In this document: positions 1 to 9,300 of the stretch, in pieces
Layout of the letters: each line of letters starts with the position of its first letter
Position numbering within the stretch: position 1 is the stretch's first letter
NCBI GenBank assembly: GCA_041946825.1
Contig: JBHGBD010000005.1
Coordinates: 1-64,000, forward strand
Origin: CAZTHM01 sp041946825
GTDB lineage: Bacteria; Acidobacteriota; Terriglobia; UBA7540
Length of the DNA stretch: 64,000 nucleotides
Direction: 5' to 3'
Made by a program: the position numbers and the translations under genes
Notes under the pieces: model-generated
What the model was told of the DNA's origin: nothing
What the model saw: only the letters and a program-made list of their open reading frames with translations
Database searches by the model: none

Positions 1-1284
1 TTCAGGAAAAGGGCCGGGGAGGAGGTTGGTTTACTCGCCCCCGCCCGAGATTGCGTAGCGGTTTCAATCACGGTGCGCAGCGGCGCGAAGCGGGGAGACT
101 GGAGATGCGTAAGGTTGGTCACCGGAAGCGAGACAACATGTGCAGCGTGCCTCAAGCGGCGCCACGGAATTGGAAGTTGCCCGTCTTATAATGTTGCCGT
201 TTCGGCTTCACCGACCCTGCTGACCCTGGTGCCCAAGACCGCCTTGCCTCGTGTGGGCTGGTTGTTTGAGACCGAGCCGATTGAAGAACTCCCGACTACT
301 GATTCGCCCGATCAGTGGCCGTGAGCTCTCTAACGCCGTGCTTTGTTTGGCTTGCCGCGAGGGCAGGGCTGGATTTGTGTGCGGTATGTGTGCAGCGAAT
401 CAATGAAGCTCCAGCTGGATGGGGTCCGGAGCATCTTGGGAGTTATGATTGCTGGCTAGCCGAATGCTTAATCGACCGAAATGTCGATGTGGCGCTCGAC
501 CATGCAAGGTGGATACTGGGGGGAAAGCTGCCCCGCCAAACTCGCCACTTCCGCTCGTCAATGGCTTGCCCAAAAAACTGGACCTCTGGCTCAACGTAAC
601 AGCCTGATTCCGTAAGGGCTGATCTGTGGGGATTGTGCTGCCCAGAATCAGATATTTGTGAGCATGGAGGGCATTGAGTCCACAGGCCGACGATTATTTT
701 GGTGGAATCGGCTGGCAGGTCGGTGCCCTTTGTCACTGCCATGAAAGGGGCTTATGGGGCTTCTTCAAACCTGCGTAAAACTTCAGAAAAAACCTACGTA
801 GTCGAGCTTGGAGGACCGGCAGGAGCAATCTGGCCGCGATCCAAGCAATTCAAACTTGATTCTAGGCAACTTGAAAGCAACTGGTCTGGGAGACTACAAA
901 GGGGGCAAGAGGAACTCCGCCGTGCGAGGGGTCGCGTAAATGATCGCAGACCAGGCTAAACGAAATGGCGAAGGCTCGGACGTCAAGGTAAGATATTGAC
1001 GTAGCGCTGCTTTGAATGGCCGGAGCATACGGCGACTCCCAGAAAGGAGGTCAGCCATAAAATTCGGCAGAGTAACTGACATACAATTCAAGTCGCCAGG
1101 AGGACTTAGCAACCAGTACACGACCATAGACGGCGGCGTCTAAGCGACGTGGTTTGATTTGCGGAGGATGCCAGTTCGTGTAAATTGTGAGGTCGCATAC
1201 GAGACCGGCAGCGATCCTGATTTCAGATGTCCTACCGCCAGGATTCTGCGAATTACCAGGCAGAACCGATAGAGGGAAGAAAAA
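1..1284. other. Accessory stretch without a recognisable gene
   Basis: I read both strands and found only open frames shorter than 100 codons that overlap each other. None has a convincing ribosome binding site or a recognisable family signature. The sequence looks like decayed or non-coding flank of the accessory island. A short unrecognised gene cannot be excluded. Confidence 0.5.
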
Positions 1285-1515
1285 ATGGCAACTTATGCGG
1301 CGGGAGATTTCGTTAAAGCTGAATTCCGTGATGATAAGACTGGCGAAAGCGAATGGATGTGGGTGCGCGTGGAACGCTGTGACGACGGGAATCGCCTATT
1401 GTTTGGGCGACTCGACAGTCAGCCGGTCGTGTTCGCGGATGAACTTGAACTGGGTCAAGAAATCGCTGTGAGCTTTGACAGGGTCCGTGACCACAAAAAA
1501 CCTCAAGATTTCTGA
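1285..1515 (+). CDS. Small DUF2314-like protein
   Basis: This is a 76-residue cytosolic protein with no signal peptide. Its pattern of an early VKxxF, a central EWMWVRVE, a later FGRLDSQPV and a terminal GQEIAVSFDRVRDH resembles the DUF2314 fold, in which a short beta-rich domain carries a conserved H/W-MWV core. The ATG follows a purine-rich stretch (agggaag) at a usable distance. The function of the family is not established; related small domains occur beside toxin-immunity and mobile genes. It stands alone, about 110 bases upstream of an insertion sequence. The assignment is by motif memory only, so the family name is moderately sure and no function is claimed. Confidence 0.6.
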   Translation: MATYAAGDFVKAEFRDDKTGESEWMWVRVERCDDGNRLLFGRLDSQPVVFADELELGQEIAVSFDRVRDHKKPQDF

Positions 1516-1628
1516 AGTGCGGCGCAGAGGCAGTCGAGCAAGGGAACGGTGTATGATGACCGCGAAGAATAAGAAAGCGGCAAGCTGCAAGAGCCTGTTC
1601 AGGCAGATTTCTAAGGTTCATCTTGTAG

Positions 1629-1651
1629 TGCCCCCCTCTAAAACTGGACAC
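1629..1651 (+). repeat. Left terminal inverted repeat of the IS3 element
   Basis: The sequence runs from TG and a C-rich block to the core AAAACTGGACAC. Its reverse complement matches the right end with a few mismatches in the C-rich part. Confidence 0.8.
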
Positions 1652-1692
1652 GCGATTTGGGTATGATCAGGGCCTCTTCAAAGGAGGCTAAG

Positions 1693-1980
1693 ATGGGCAG
1701 GAGAGCGTGTGTGGATCGATCCCCTGAGCAGAAGTTGGAAATCGTCTTGGAGGGGTTGAAGAGTGGGAACATTGCGGAGACTTGTCGTCGATATCAGATT
1801 GCTCCGAATCTGTACCACCGTTGGAACGACGAAGGTCTGCAGGGAGCGAGCGCGGCGCTTGGGGGGAGAAGCGCCCCGGCGGTGGAAAACGAAAAAGACC
1901 GGCGTATTCGCCAGTTGGAGCGTTCGCTCGGACGGAAGGCGCTGGAGATCGAAATCCTAAAAAACGTCGTGGGGGAGTGA
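1693..1980 (+). CDS. IS3 transposase OrfA (helix-turn-helix subunit)
   Basis: This 95-residue protein is the DNA-binding OrfA half of an IS3-type transposase. Residues about 8-45 form a helix-turn-helix with the familiar EQKLEIVLEGLKSG and ETCRRYQIAP pattern. The C-terminal part is a leucine-zipper-like helix (RQLERSLGRKALEIEILK) used for multimerisation in the family. I chose the ATG at 1693 because AAAGGAGG lies 5 bases upstream. An upstream in-frame start at 1657 lacks such a site. The 3' end contains A_AAA_AAC in the correct frame for a -1 shift into orfB. Confidence 0.88.
   Translation: MGRRACVDRSPEQKLEIVLEGLKSGNIAETCRRYQIAPNLYHRWNDEGLQGASAALGGRSAPAVENEKDRRIRQLERSLGRKALEIEILKNVVGE
1959..1965 (+). 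promoter_or_regulatory. Programmed -1 ribosomal frameshift site
   Basis: The heptamer A_AAA_AAC is phased with orfA codons (CTA AAA AAC). Slipping back one base moves the ribosome into the orfB frame, which then reads on through KKRRGGVNCGDVHS. This is the established mechanism by which IS3 elements make the OrfAB transposase. The orfA stop codon lies 13 bases downstream. Confidence 0.82.
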
Positions 1981-2857
1981 ACTGCGGTGACGTTCACTCC
2001 CAGGCGCGGGAGATGGTGGCGCAGGGCTACAGGAAGAAGATGGTGGCCACCGTGCTGGAGATTAGCCGTTCGAGCTTGTATTACTGCCAGCGGCCACGCG
2101 GCAGCCGGGCGGACTGGCGCTGGGACGCTCAGATCGTGGTGGTTTGCGGGGCGAAGCCGGCCCATGGTTACCGGCGTGTCGCCCGGTGGCTGACGCGGAA
2201 GGACGGGTTGGCGGTGAATCGCAAGCAGGTGCTACGGGTGATGCGGGAGCAGGGTTGCTGGTGCCTTCGCGACGACTGGGGGCGCGACGACGCAAGGTGT
2301 GGGGACGTGTCGAAGCTTCCCGGCCCAACCAGATTTGGCAGGCAGACCTGACGAAAGCCTGGGCAGGATCGCTGGTCGGCTGGGCGTACCTGGTCTCGGT
2401 GATCGAATGCTGCACGCGGGAGATCGTGGGCTGGGAACTGTCGAGTCGCTGCCGGACGGAAGAAGCTCTGGCGGCGGTCGAGCGGGCGGTCCTGGAGCGG
2501 CTTCCGGCAGGCAGTCGCGGGGCCGACTTTACCCTCACCACGGATAACGGCACGCAGTTCACTTCCACCCGCTTCCTGGAAACCTTGGCGCGGTCGGGGA
2601 TCACGCACCGGCGCACGGCTGATCATCACCCGGAAGAAAACAGCTACATCGAACGCTTTCATCGCAGCTTGAGGGAAGAGGGAGTCGGACTGGCCGAATA
2701 CCGGGATCTGAAAGAGGCGCGGCAATACATCGGGCGTTACATGCGGGAGTACAAACACGACTGCCCGCATCGAGGACTGCGGGACGGCACTCCTCGAAAA
2801 GCCTATGTGAGCTCTGCAAGTGACCTAGAAAATCGGGCTCTGAGTGTCCAGTTTTGA
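1965..2857 (+). pseudogene. IS3 transposase OrfB, frameshifted
   Basis: The product would be the catalytic half of the OrfAB transposase. The N-terminal part (HSQAREMVAQGYRKKMVATV) reads in the -1 frame. From about 2256 the homologous protein continues in another frame as GLLVPSRRLGARRRKVWG, followed by the rve integrase core. That core shows the DDE residues in WQADLTKAW, TTDNGTQF and ENSYIERFHRSLREE. The two halves join if one G is restored to the run in gagcagggttgctgg, giving GAG CAG GGG TTG CTG. So a single-base deletion in a G run, or a sequencing error there, breaks the gene. An internal start at 2144 could yield only the C-terminal core. Confidence 0.85.
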
Positions 2858-2867
2858 GGGGGCGCCA
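2844..2867 (-). repeat. Right terminal inverted repeat of the IS3 element
   Basis: Read on the minus strand it starts TGGCGCCCCCTC and continues into the shared core AAAACTGGACAC. It overlaps the last codons of orfB, as is common in this family. Confidence 0.8.
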
Positions 2868-3368
2868 CAAAACCGATCGCTAAGTCCGGCTAAATGCTAT
2901 GTTGCTACGGAAATGTGGTTGGGATAATAGGTTCTATTCGAATTCCTATAATCTATGGGCGTAGCGTTGGAGCGTCACGTAGGAAACTAAGCTACTTATG
3001 TCCTAACACCCAACTGGAGCGAAATGGTGCTTCACTCAAAGCTCCACCTATGGACAAACCATTCTCGCAACTGCACAAGGATATTTCATAAAGACGACTG
3101 GGTGACGCGAATCAAGGCAGCACTGTGATGTGGACCTGCGGACTGGATTAATTCCGTCAGGTGGTGGCGCTGACTTACAGAGAGCTCGGAGTCCTTAGAC
3201 CGAGCAATTACCGTCGAACCACCTCCAAACCCAAGTTCAGCGGCGGATTGCCGAACGCACACACTACTCCTCCCGTTCTTGAGGCGGGTTCGAGTTGAAG
3301 GGCGACGCTGCTTTCTGATGTCGCGCGGCGCGTCAGCCTTCTAGGCCGCCTCGCGGCGCCGAAGTCTG
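2868..3368. other. Gap between IS3 element and DISARM locus
   Basis: No gene is supported on either strand. The DISARM operon ends here, so a transcription terminator might be expected, but I see no stem followed by a T tract. The only frame, about 65 codons at the start, has no family features. Confidence 0.5.
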
Positions 3369-4148
3369 TCAATTCCAGGAAACTGCCACTACGGTCGCCG
3401 AGGCGATCAGTTGACGGACGAAGTCGCTCAACCGGGCAACACTGGGAGAGCGAACTCTCAAACCGATTTCAATGTTCTCATGAAGGCCGTGAAGGGAGAA
3501 GTTCGCGCTGGTGACCAGTGCCGTTTCCTTGTCACAAATGAGCAGCTTCGCATGCAGACTGGCCATTTCATCGTCGTCGCCTTCCCATCCGTAAACAGCA
3601 GGTGGTCGACCCGCTCCCCACAAATGACGCAATTGGGAAATACAATGTTGCATGCGATTCCCAATGATCGTAACTGCCAAGCCGCGTTGACGAGCTTGGG
3701 ACATGCGTCGAACAAATTCTGATGCTCCGGCCGTGAAGACATATCCAACGACGACAATTTCGTTGCGAGCTTGCTGAACCATCTCGACCATCGTTGCGAA
3801 AGTCGCGCGCACAGGAACCGCAAACTGTACAGGCGCTGTACAAACTACGTCCACCTTTTCAGCGCTTTCGGATGCCAAGGCGTTCTCCGCCAATGCGGCG
3901 GCCACCACCGCGATAATACGTAGATTGCCTGAGTCGTGACCGGGTGACAATTCGCGAGCAATTCCGACGGCCTCCGAAGTCGAGATGTTCAGTTCGCGCT
4001 GTAACCGCTCAGCAGTGAGATGGCTCGGGTCAGGCAGTTTCAGGCAAAGCTCGGCGACCTGGTTCATCTGCTCCGGGACCAGCCGCAGGATTGACCGGGT
4101 GATTTCCCTGATCCTGGTTATTTCCACGCTAGGAGATTGATTTGTCAA
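3369..4148 (-). CDS. drmC: DISARM protein DrmC, phospholipase D-like
   Basis: DrmC is the phospholipase D/nuclease-like core protein of DISARM. The 259-residue product has a helical N-terminal region. The C-terminal PLD half carries the HxK(x)4D motif in LHAKLLICDKETALVTSANF, with the following SANFS typical of PLD domains. A second HKD is absent, which fits a one-motif member that would need to dimerise. It is the last gene of the operon and overlaps the end of drmB by 20 bases. The start is uncertain: TTG at 4148, or GTG at 4127 immediately after the drmB stop; neither has a strong Shine-Dalgarno, so translational coupling is likely. In published DISARM systems drmC was reported dispensable for defence. 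Confidence 0.88.
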   Translation of the reverse strand: MTNQSPSVEITRIREITRSILRLVPEQMNQVAELCLKLPDPSHLTAERLQRELNISTSEAVGIARELSPGHDSGNLRIIAVVAAALAENALASESAEKVDVVCTAPVQFAVPVRATFATMVEMVQQARNEIVVVGYVFTAGASEFVRRMSQARQRGLAVTIIGNRMQHCISQLRHLWGAGRPPAVYGWEGDDDEMASLHAKLLICDKETALVTSANFSLHGLHENIEIGLRVRSPSVARLSDFVRQLIASATVVAVSWN

Positions 4149-5874
4149 AGTCGAAGTACCCGGTCCTTTCCGTGTCGCCAGGCAAGCTCAGGATCAGCCG
4201 CCTTTCCAAAAGGCGGTTACCGAACTCACACGAGGTTTCGGCAACCATGCTGCACGCATGGCACGCGGCACCGTTCAGTCGTTCAGAATGGCCCAGCTCG
4301 TGTTCCCTACATAGCGGATCGCCCGAGCACACACGTGCCAGATCGACAGCCGAGAACAGTGCATCAGCAAACTTCTCCGGCGGCTTGGTCTGCCGGACGA
4401 GCCCGCCAAGGCTTCCATCGCTGTCCGGGGTAGAAGTGTAGATAAGAATCCCGGCCATATCATGCCCCGAATAAATGCGCTCACGCAGAGATGCAGACGA
4501 ATAGCCGCAATCGAGCGACATCTGCCGGATCAGCAGATGCGCCAGCGTATGCAAAAGAATCAGCCGCGGCGGCTGTTCCGTGATGGCTGGCAGTCCGCGG
4601 CTCTGGCGCCATGCTGAATAAGCTCTCAGCAGCATACCGGCACGGCGTTTCACGCCTTTCCGGTCTTCCCATGTCTTCAGGCGCTCCGGCTGAAGAGATA
4701 GAAATATTCCCTCTCCGAAATTCTCAACCGCCGGAAGCCAGTCTAGGGCACGGGCTGATAGGGGGGCGGTTTCGACATTCAAGGCGGCCAAGTCCCCGAA
4801 CAGCTCCATTGACGGATCCATTTCAGGAGCCTCGATGCGGGAGAATCCTCTCAACGCTCGAACCTCCCGAAGCCTTGGCACTCCTATCAGATTGGAGAGG
4901 AATTCTGTGGCTCGTTCGGTCAAACCTCGCCGGATCGTTTGGAAGTAAACATCCGGCTGGTGAGAATCACTGTGGTGCAGCGCCTGATATTCTTCCTGTC
5001 GGATGGATGTCGCTTCCGTGTCGATACCCAGGATCTTTTTAAGATGGGCCGTCACCTCCTGAATCTTATCGGGGCCAAACTTCGTTTTTATATGCAAAGG
5101 CCACTCGGCCTCTGCTGGACGGTAATCAGGATGGAGGCTGTGCCACCACTCGTTGACGTCTAGCAGAAGTGGGTTTGTCCAGGGAGGAATTGAAAGCGCA
5201 CTTCGCAAGACCGAGAAGTAAACATTGGAAGCGCCGCGCTGAAGCGCATGCAGAGGCTCTGCACAATCCTCCCGATCATCGTTCAACCAAGGGCGCCTGC
5301 CCTGGCAGGAGCAGTGCGCTTCCGCCATCGCCTCCCGACCCAAGGCTCCGGAGAGACTTCGCGAAAGCCCGCAGGAGCACGTCACCTCCAGATCACCGAG
5401 CGCCGCTGACTTGCCTCCTCCTGTGAAGCGGAGAGTCCCACCGCCGCAGTTCTGTCCACGATGAACCCAGCGGTACCATGGGAAATCATCGATATGGCCT
5501 TTTGCGCACGCCACGACGAGCCTCGCCGGATATGTCGGTACTTTGCAACTGGGACACCGCGGCGCCAATTCAGGATTACGCCGGTCTTCCGGAAACTGGT
5601 TGGACAGAAGGTTGCAACGTGGGCATACGCGCCATCGCGGAAATCTCACGTAAGGCATGTCTCTGTCGGCAAAAGAGCCGACAGGTGGTGTGCGGAATTC
5701 ACGCACTTTGAGTGCCGCTTGCAGACGGGGCTCTCCAATTTTCTTGAACCGCTTCTGGCCATCAAACCAATGATCGGTGCCGACAATCATAACGGAATCG
5801 TCCGGGAGATCTACGATCGCACCGGGACCGAAGGTGGTGATAATTTGGCTTGGCCGCAACTGTTGCCTGCTCAT
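4129..5874 (-). CDS. drmB: DISARM protein DrmB, DUF1998 domain
   Basis: DrmB is the DUF1998-containing partner of the DrmA helicase; together they recognise and act on incoming DNA in DISARM. This 581-residue protein has several zinc-finger-like cysteine sets: CPRCNLL with CPSCKV near residues 85-115, then CxCG clusters near 165-190. The C-terminal DUF1998 region contains LLHTLAHLLIRQMSLDCGY, GILIYTSTPDSDGSLGGL and a terminal set of cysteines (GDPLC, CHACSM). The N-terminus starts SRQQLRPSQIITTFGPGAIVD, the usual DrmB opening. The ATG lies 2 bases after the drmA stop, so the two are translationally coupled. Confidence 0.93.
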   Translation of the reverse strand: MSRQQLRPSQIITTFGPGAIVDLPDDSVMIVGTDHWFDGQKRFKKIGEPRLQAALKVREFRTPPVGSFADRDMPYVRFPRWRVCPRCNLLSNQFPEDRRNPELAPRCPSCKVPTYPARLVVACAKGHIDDFPWYRWVHRGQNCGGGTLRFTGGGKSAALGDLEVTCSCGLSRSLSGALGREAMAEAHCSCQGRRPWLNDDREDCAEPLHALQRGASNVYFSVLRSALSIPPWTNPLLLDVNEWWHSLHPDYRPAEAEWPLHIKTKFGPDKIQEVTAHLKKILGIDTEATSIRQEEYQALHHSDSHQPDVYFQTIRRGLTERATEFLSNLIGVPRLREVRALRGFSRIEAPEMDPSMELFGDLAALNVETAPLSARALDWLPAVENFGEGIFLSLQPERLKTWEDRKGVKRRAGMLLRAYSAWRQSRGLPAITEQPPRLILLHTLAHLLIRQMSLDCGYSSASLRERIYSGHDMAGILIYTSTPDSDGSLGGLVRQTKPPEKFADALFSAVDLARVCSGDPLCREHELGHSERLNGAACHACSMVAETSCEFGNRLLERRLILSLPGDTERTGYFDFDKSIS

Positions 5875-5876
5875 GT

Positions 5877-8800
5877 TCAGGGCTTCCCTGTCGCCCGCCT
5901 GAAATTCTTGAAGTACAATCCGGACGTTTTCTCAACTTCCCGCAGCGAATTCAACGTGCCCCTCGGAAACCGCATACCCTGGGCATCTTCCGCGGCTTCG
6001 AGCAACCATGAATTGGGTATGGCCACTCCGGCCCCTCCCGGTCGACGGTAGCGGAGGTCCGTGCCATAACGGGCCCGCTGCTCCACCCACCCATCAATAA
6101 ACGCCTGCAGGGAGTCCTCTGTATCAGCGGCTTCCTCCTGGTCATTCCTGCGCGCACGGTCGATCAGGTATTGCCTTGCCTCGCGCGCCAGCGGGTTCTG
6201 GGGATCGAAATTCTGAACACCGTCGTTGCCCGACATTGCCGGCACCAACAGCCTGAGAATCGCCAGATAGACAGCATGCAGGCCTTTGTCGCGCGCCCGA
6301 GCTGAAAATGGTGTAACGCTGCCGGCTTCCACATGGCGATACATCATGGAATGGTACGTTCGAAATCGTTCATAATGCGAAAGGTCTCTCGGTCGCGACC
6401 AATTGAAGAGTGTGAAAATGAGTCCTGGAGTCTGGCGCCCCACCCGGCTCGTCGCCTGAATATACTCCGCACTGGTTTTTGGCTGGCCGGTAACTAGCAT
6501 TAGCCCGAACCTTTGGATATCCACCCCCACCGAGATCATGTTCGTTGCGAGTAGCGCATCGAGCTCTTTTCCGGAGCCCAGCCTCTCCTCCATCTGCCTG
6601 AGCAACGATGTGATATCCTTTGCTGGCACCCGACTCGTAAGCTCGCGGCGCTCTTGGATTTTGCGGCCGGGTCCCAAGCCGTCAGCGTTCGCAAGGTACT
6701 CCAGTCGATGCGGGATGTCGTCGTCGATCAGTCGCAGGGCGCCTCCTAGTTCGCGCAAACTGTTGAAGTAATACACCACGGTCCAGTATGGATCGATGTT
6801 GTCCGACCCCAGGACTGCGAGCTGCCGCTCCGCCGTGTGCATTAGGGCCGCCACCGCGCGGACCTGCGCGGTTTTCAAGCTCTTTCCCGGTGCGCAAACG
6901 CCCACATATATTCGCCCGGGTTTATCCTTTGTTTCAGTAGCAAAGAATGAATCTCCCGCATTCAGTCCCGGCGGCGGGAACTGACGGGCAGGACGATCAA
7001 ACAGCCCGCGGATCTGGTCCTGATATCTCCGGATTGTGGCAGTCGAGGCGATTACTTTCGGACGCTGCCCCGTTCGTCCGCAAAGAAAATCCACCGCAGC
7101 CTCATAGAGCCCCATTAAGGTTCCGAGCGGGCCTGTCATCAGATGCAGCTCGTCCTGGATGACAAGTTCAGGCGGCAAAAAGGGGACAACTCCGACCGGC
7201 CCTGTAGTAGCCGGGAAACCGGCTCTCGCCAGATGCCGGCCGCCGCACGTACCCGCGTAATCGACAGCTTCAGCAAGAAAACCGTGTCGGTCACACCGCC
7301 GATCCACCCTGCCGAATAGCACCTTGGTGCGGTCATCCCACGGCAGGCGCGCGAATTTATCAACCGTGCCAATCAACATCGTCGGGCAACGAAGGTAAAT
7401 ATCTTCATCGACGAGAAAGGCGGGGATCCCTGACTTCCAGTCGGCGGCCGACCCATGGAAGCTGCACTGCTCATTCGGACATCTGATCTGGAGATGGCGC
7501 AGCTCAGTGCTGACCCTGTAATCGCGATGCGACAACGATTCTCCACACCACGGGCAGGCCCGCAATTGCACCGGGTTTCCCTCAGGCGGCTCGTTTTCCG
7601 GATCAAAATTATCCAGCGCCTGCAGCGCGCCTGGTTCCCGTCGGTACTGAGGATCTGGCCTCTGGTCTATATGGTTGGGCGTGGCGCCCCCTCCAACCCA
7701 CAGTCCGATGCTGAAGGGTTCCCGTCCGAGCCGACCCGACGCCTTTCTGCGTTCCACCTCGCACGCGCAGATCATAGTCGCGGCGCGCTGAAACTGCTGC
7801 ACTGTCAGCAGACGTAGCGTGTATCTCATCAGCACCGTGACGCCGCCATCGCCGGAAACGTTCGGAGACGGCTTTGCCGCATGGCGAATGCGGCGGAGAC
7901 CGATCGTTAATGCCGCGAGCCCGAGATAGGCCTCGGTTTTTCCGCCGCCCGTGGGAAACCAGAGGAGATCCACAATTTCTCTGCCGGGTGACGCCGGCCT
8001 CGCAATCCCTTCGATATTGAGAAGGAAGAAAGCAATCTGGAATGGATACCATGAAGGTGGTGTCTCGTTGTACGTTCGACCGAGCCCTTTCTGAAAATTG
8101 CGGGCTTCCACTGATTTGATGCGCTGCTGTGCCATGACACGGTTCGCGAACTTAAAAGCTTCCAGTACGTACGGATCGTCGCTGAGTAGTTTTAGTCCGG
8201 TACGCATTCTGGCAAGCGCTTCGTCACAATCGACCAGATGTTCGCGGGCCTTCGCTTGCAGACCAGTAGGTAATTTGCCCACTTCGTTCTCCCGCAACCG
8301 CTTAATCCAGCCGGCGTATTCTTGTAGCAAAGGCTCCAGAGCCGTTGTGAGCGCACCCGCATCCTGTGCATCCGCGAGGCCCATCATTTCAAGGCTTGAC
8401 AATCCCTGTCCCCCTCTCGCTTCGGTCGCGGGAACTTCGAAGAACGGCAGGAGATCTGTCCACACGCTGCGCGCGCGATGGGGTTTGCAACCGGCGTTGT
8501 CCCAATCCGCCCCGCAGGCATGCCCGACAACGAACTCCGGTTTATCGCGATAGAGGAGCCGGTAGGATTGAACCTCCGGATCGTCACTGTCCTGGCCTGT
8601 CCCCCCCGAACGGTCCATGATAGCCTCGTGCCCGTCGAGCGACCGGGCCGTAATTTGAGGCTGCAATAGACACGTGTCGGGCCGGTCAGGTCCGTCTTCG
8701 ACTTGGTTCCGGTTCCTCAAGAAAACGGTTAGTGTGACGGACTTGCCGTCAGGACGAGAAATCCATTCCGCTTCCCCGCCGCCCGGCAAGTCCTGACCGA

Positions 8801-9284
8801 ATTCCGCCACATCGGGATTAAATCGGATCGGCACCTCGATTTGCTGGCGGGACCACCGGATGCTCGGCCTCTTTTTCCGTCCTTTGCCGGCAACGTTGCC
8901 CTCTTTATCTGCCGCGGCGGGCGGTAACTCAGTCGGCGTATACAATCCATAGGCGAATACCAGATCGAGGGGGGCATCGCGGTCCATGGCAAACGACATT
9001 CCAATCGAACTGGGCTTCGGTATTCCGGCGACGATGGCCGGCGGTTCGGGTGTGTCTTCGTCCTCGCTCTCACCTCCGTCGTTTGCAAAATCATCTTCAT
9101 CAGCGGGAACGACCGAGTTCGCGGGGTACAAGATCCCCGTGAGATAGCGCGATAAAGGATTGTCGCCGGTCCTCGCGTCGAAATCCTGGACGAACGTCTC
9201 GTCCGCCGATAGCGGGCCGGTAAGATCGAGGCGTAACTTCTTGAACATCTCGCTGCGGACGGCCCTTTGTTCAGCTTGAGCCAT
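5877..9284 (-). CDS. drmA: DISARM helicase DrmA
   Basis: DrmA is the large superfamily 2 helicase of DISARM. The 1135-residue product has Walker A in FPTGGGKTEAYLGL (about residue 447), a DEAH-like box IQDELHLMTGP (about 712), motif III STAT (about 747), and late helicase motifs SVGVDIQRFG and QATSRVGR (about 920-950). A zinc-finger insertion with CPWCGESL and a second cysteine pair lies near residue 580. I chose the ATG at 9284 because AGGAGA lies 9 bases upstream; a longer frame reaches 9347 but would overlap drmE. It follows drmE after 16 bases and precedes drmB after 2. Confidence 0.93.
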   Translation of the reverse strand: MAQAEQRAVRSEMFKKLRLDLTGPLSADETFVQDFDARTGDNPLSRYLTGILYPANSVVPADEDDFANDGGESEDEDTPEPPAIVAGIPKPSSIGMSFAMDRDAPLDLVFAYGLYTPTELPPAAADKEGNVAGKGRKKRPSIRWSRQQIEVPIRFNPDVAEFGQDLPGGGEAEWISRPDGKSVTLTVFLRNRNQVEDGPDRPDTCLLQPQITARSLDGHEAIMDRSGGTGQDSDDPEVQSYRLLYRDKPEFVVGHACGADWDNAGCKPHRARSVWTDLLPFFEVPATEARGGQGLSSLEMMGLADAQDAGALTTALEPLLQEYAGWIKRLRENEVGKLPTGLQAKAREHLVDCDEALARMRTGLKLLSDDPYVLEAFKFANRVMAQQRIKSVEARNFQKGLGRTYNETPPSWYPFQIAFFLLNIEGIARPASPGREIVDLLWFPTGGGKTEAYLGLAALTIGLRRIRHAAKPSPNVSGDGGVTVLMRYTLRLLTVQQFQRAATMICACEVERRKASGRLGREPFSIGLWVGGGATPNHIDQRPDPQYRREPGALQALDNFDPENEPPEGNPVQLRACPWCGESLSHRDYRVSTELRHLQIRCPNEQCSFHGSAADWKSGIPAFLVDEDIYLRCPTMLIGTVDKFARLPWDDRTKVLFGRVDRRCDRHGFLAEAVDYAGTCGGRHLARAGFPATTGPVGVVPFLPPELVIQDELHLMTGPLGTLMGLYEAAVDFLCGRTGQRPKVIASTATIRRYQDQIRGLFDRPARQFPPPGLNAGDSFFATETKDKPGRIYVGVCAPGKSLKTAQVRAVAALMHTAERQLAVLGSDNIDPYWTVVYYFNSLRELGGALRLIDDDIPHRLEYLANADGLGPGRKIQERRELTSRVPAKDITSLLRQMEERLGSGKELDALLATNMISVGVDIQRFGLMLVTGQPKTSAEYIQATSRVGRQTPGLIFTLFNWSRPRDLSHYERFRTYHSMMYRHVEAGSVTPFSARARDKGLHAVYLAILRLLVPAMSGNDGVQNFDPQNPLAREARQYLIDRARRNDQEEAADTEDSLQAFIDGWVEQRARYGTDLRYRRPGGAGVAIPNSWLLEAAEDAQGMRFPRGTLNSLREVEKTSGLYFKNFRRATGKP

Positions 9285-9300
9285 GCCTGTGTCTCTCCTT

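Larger units (their letters stand above)
1629..2867 (+). mobile_element. IS3-family insertion sequence, about 1.24 kb
   Basis: The element is bounded by imperfect inverted repeats that share the core AAAACTGGACAC and begin TG and end CA, as IS3 elements do. It holds orfA and orfB in the overlapping frames typical of the family, with a slippery heptamer between them. No 3-4 base target duplication is visible: the left flank ends TAG and the right flank starts CAA. This suggests old insertion, recombination or drift of the flanks. The orfB frame is interrupted, so the copy is probably non-autonomous. Confidence 0.88.

Noticed and set aside
1..1284. Several frames of 60-100 codons in the left accessory flank
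   Set aside because: They overlap on both strands, lack start signals and show no family pattern.
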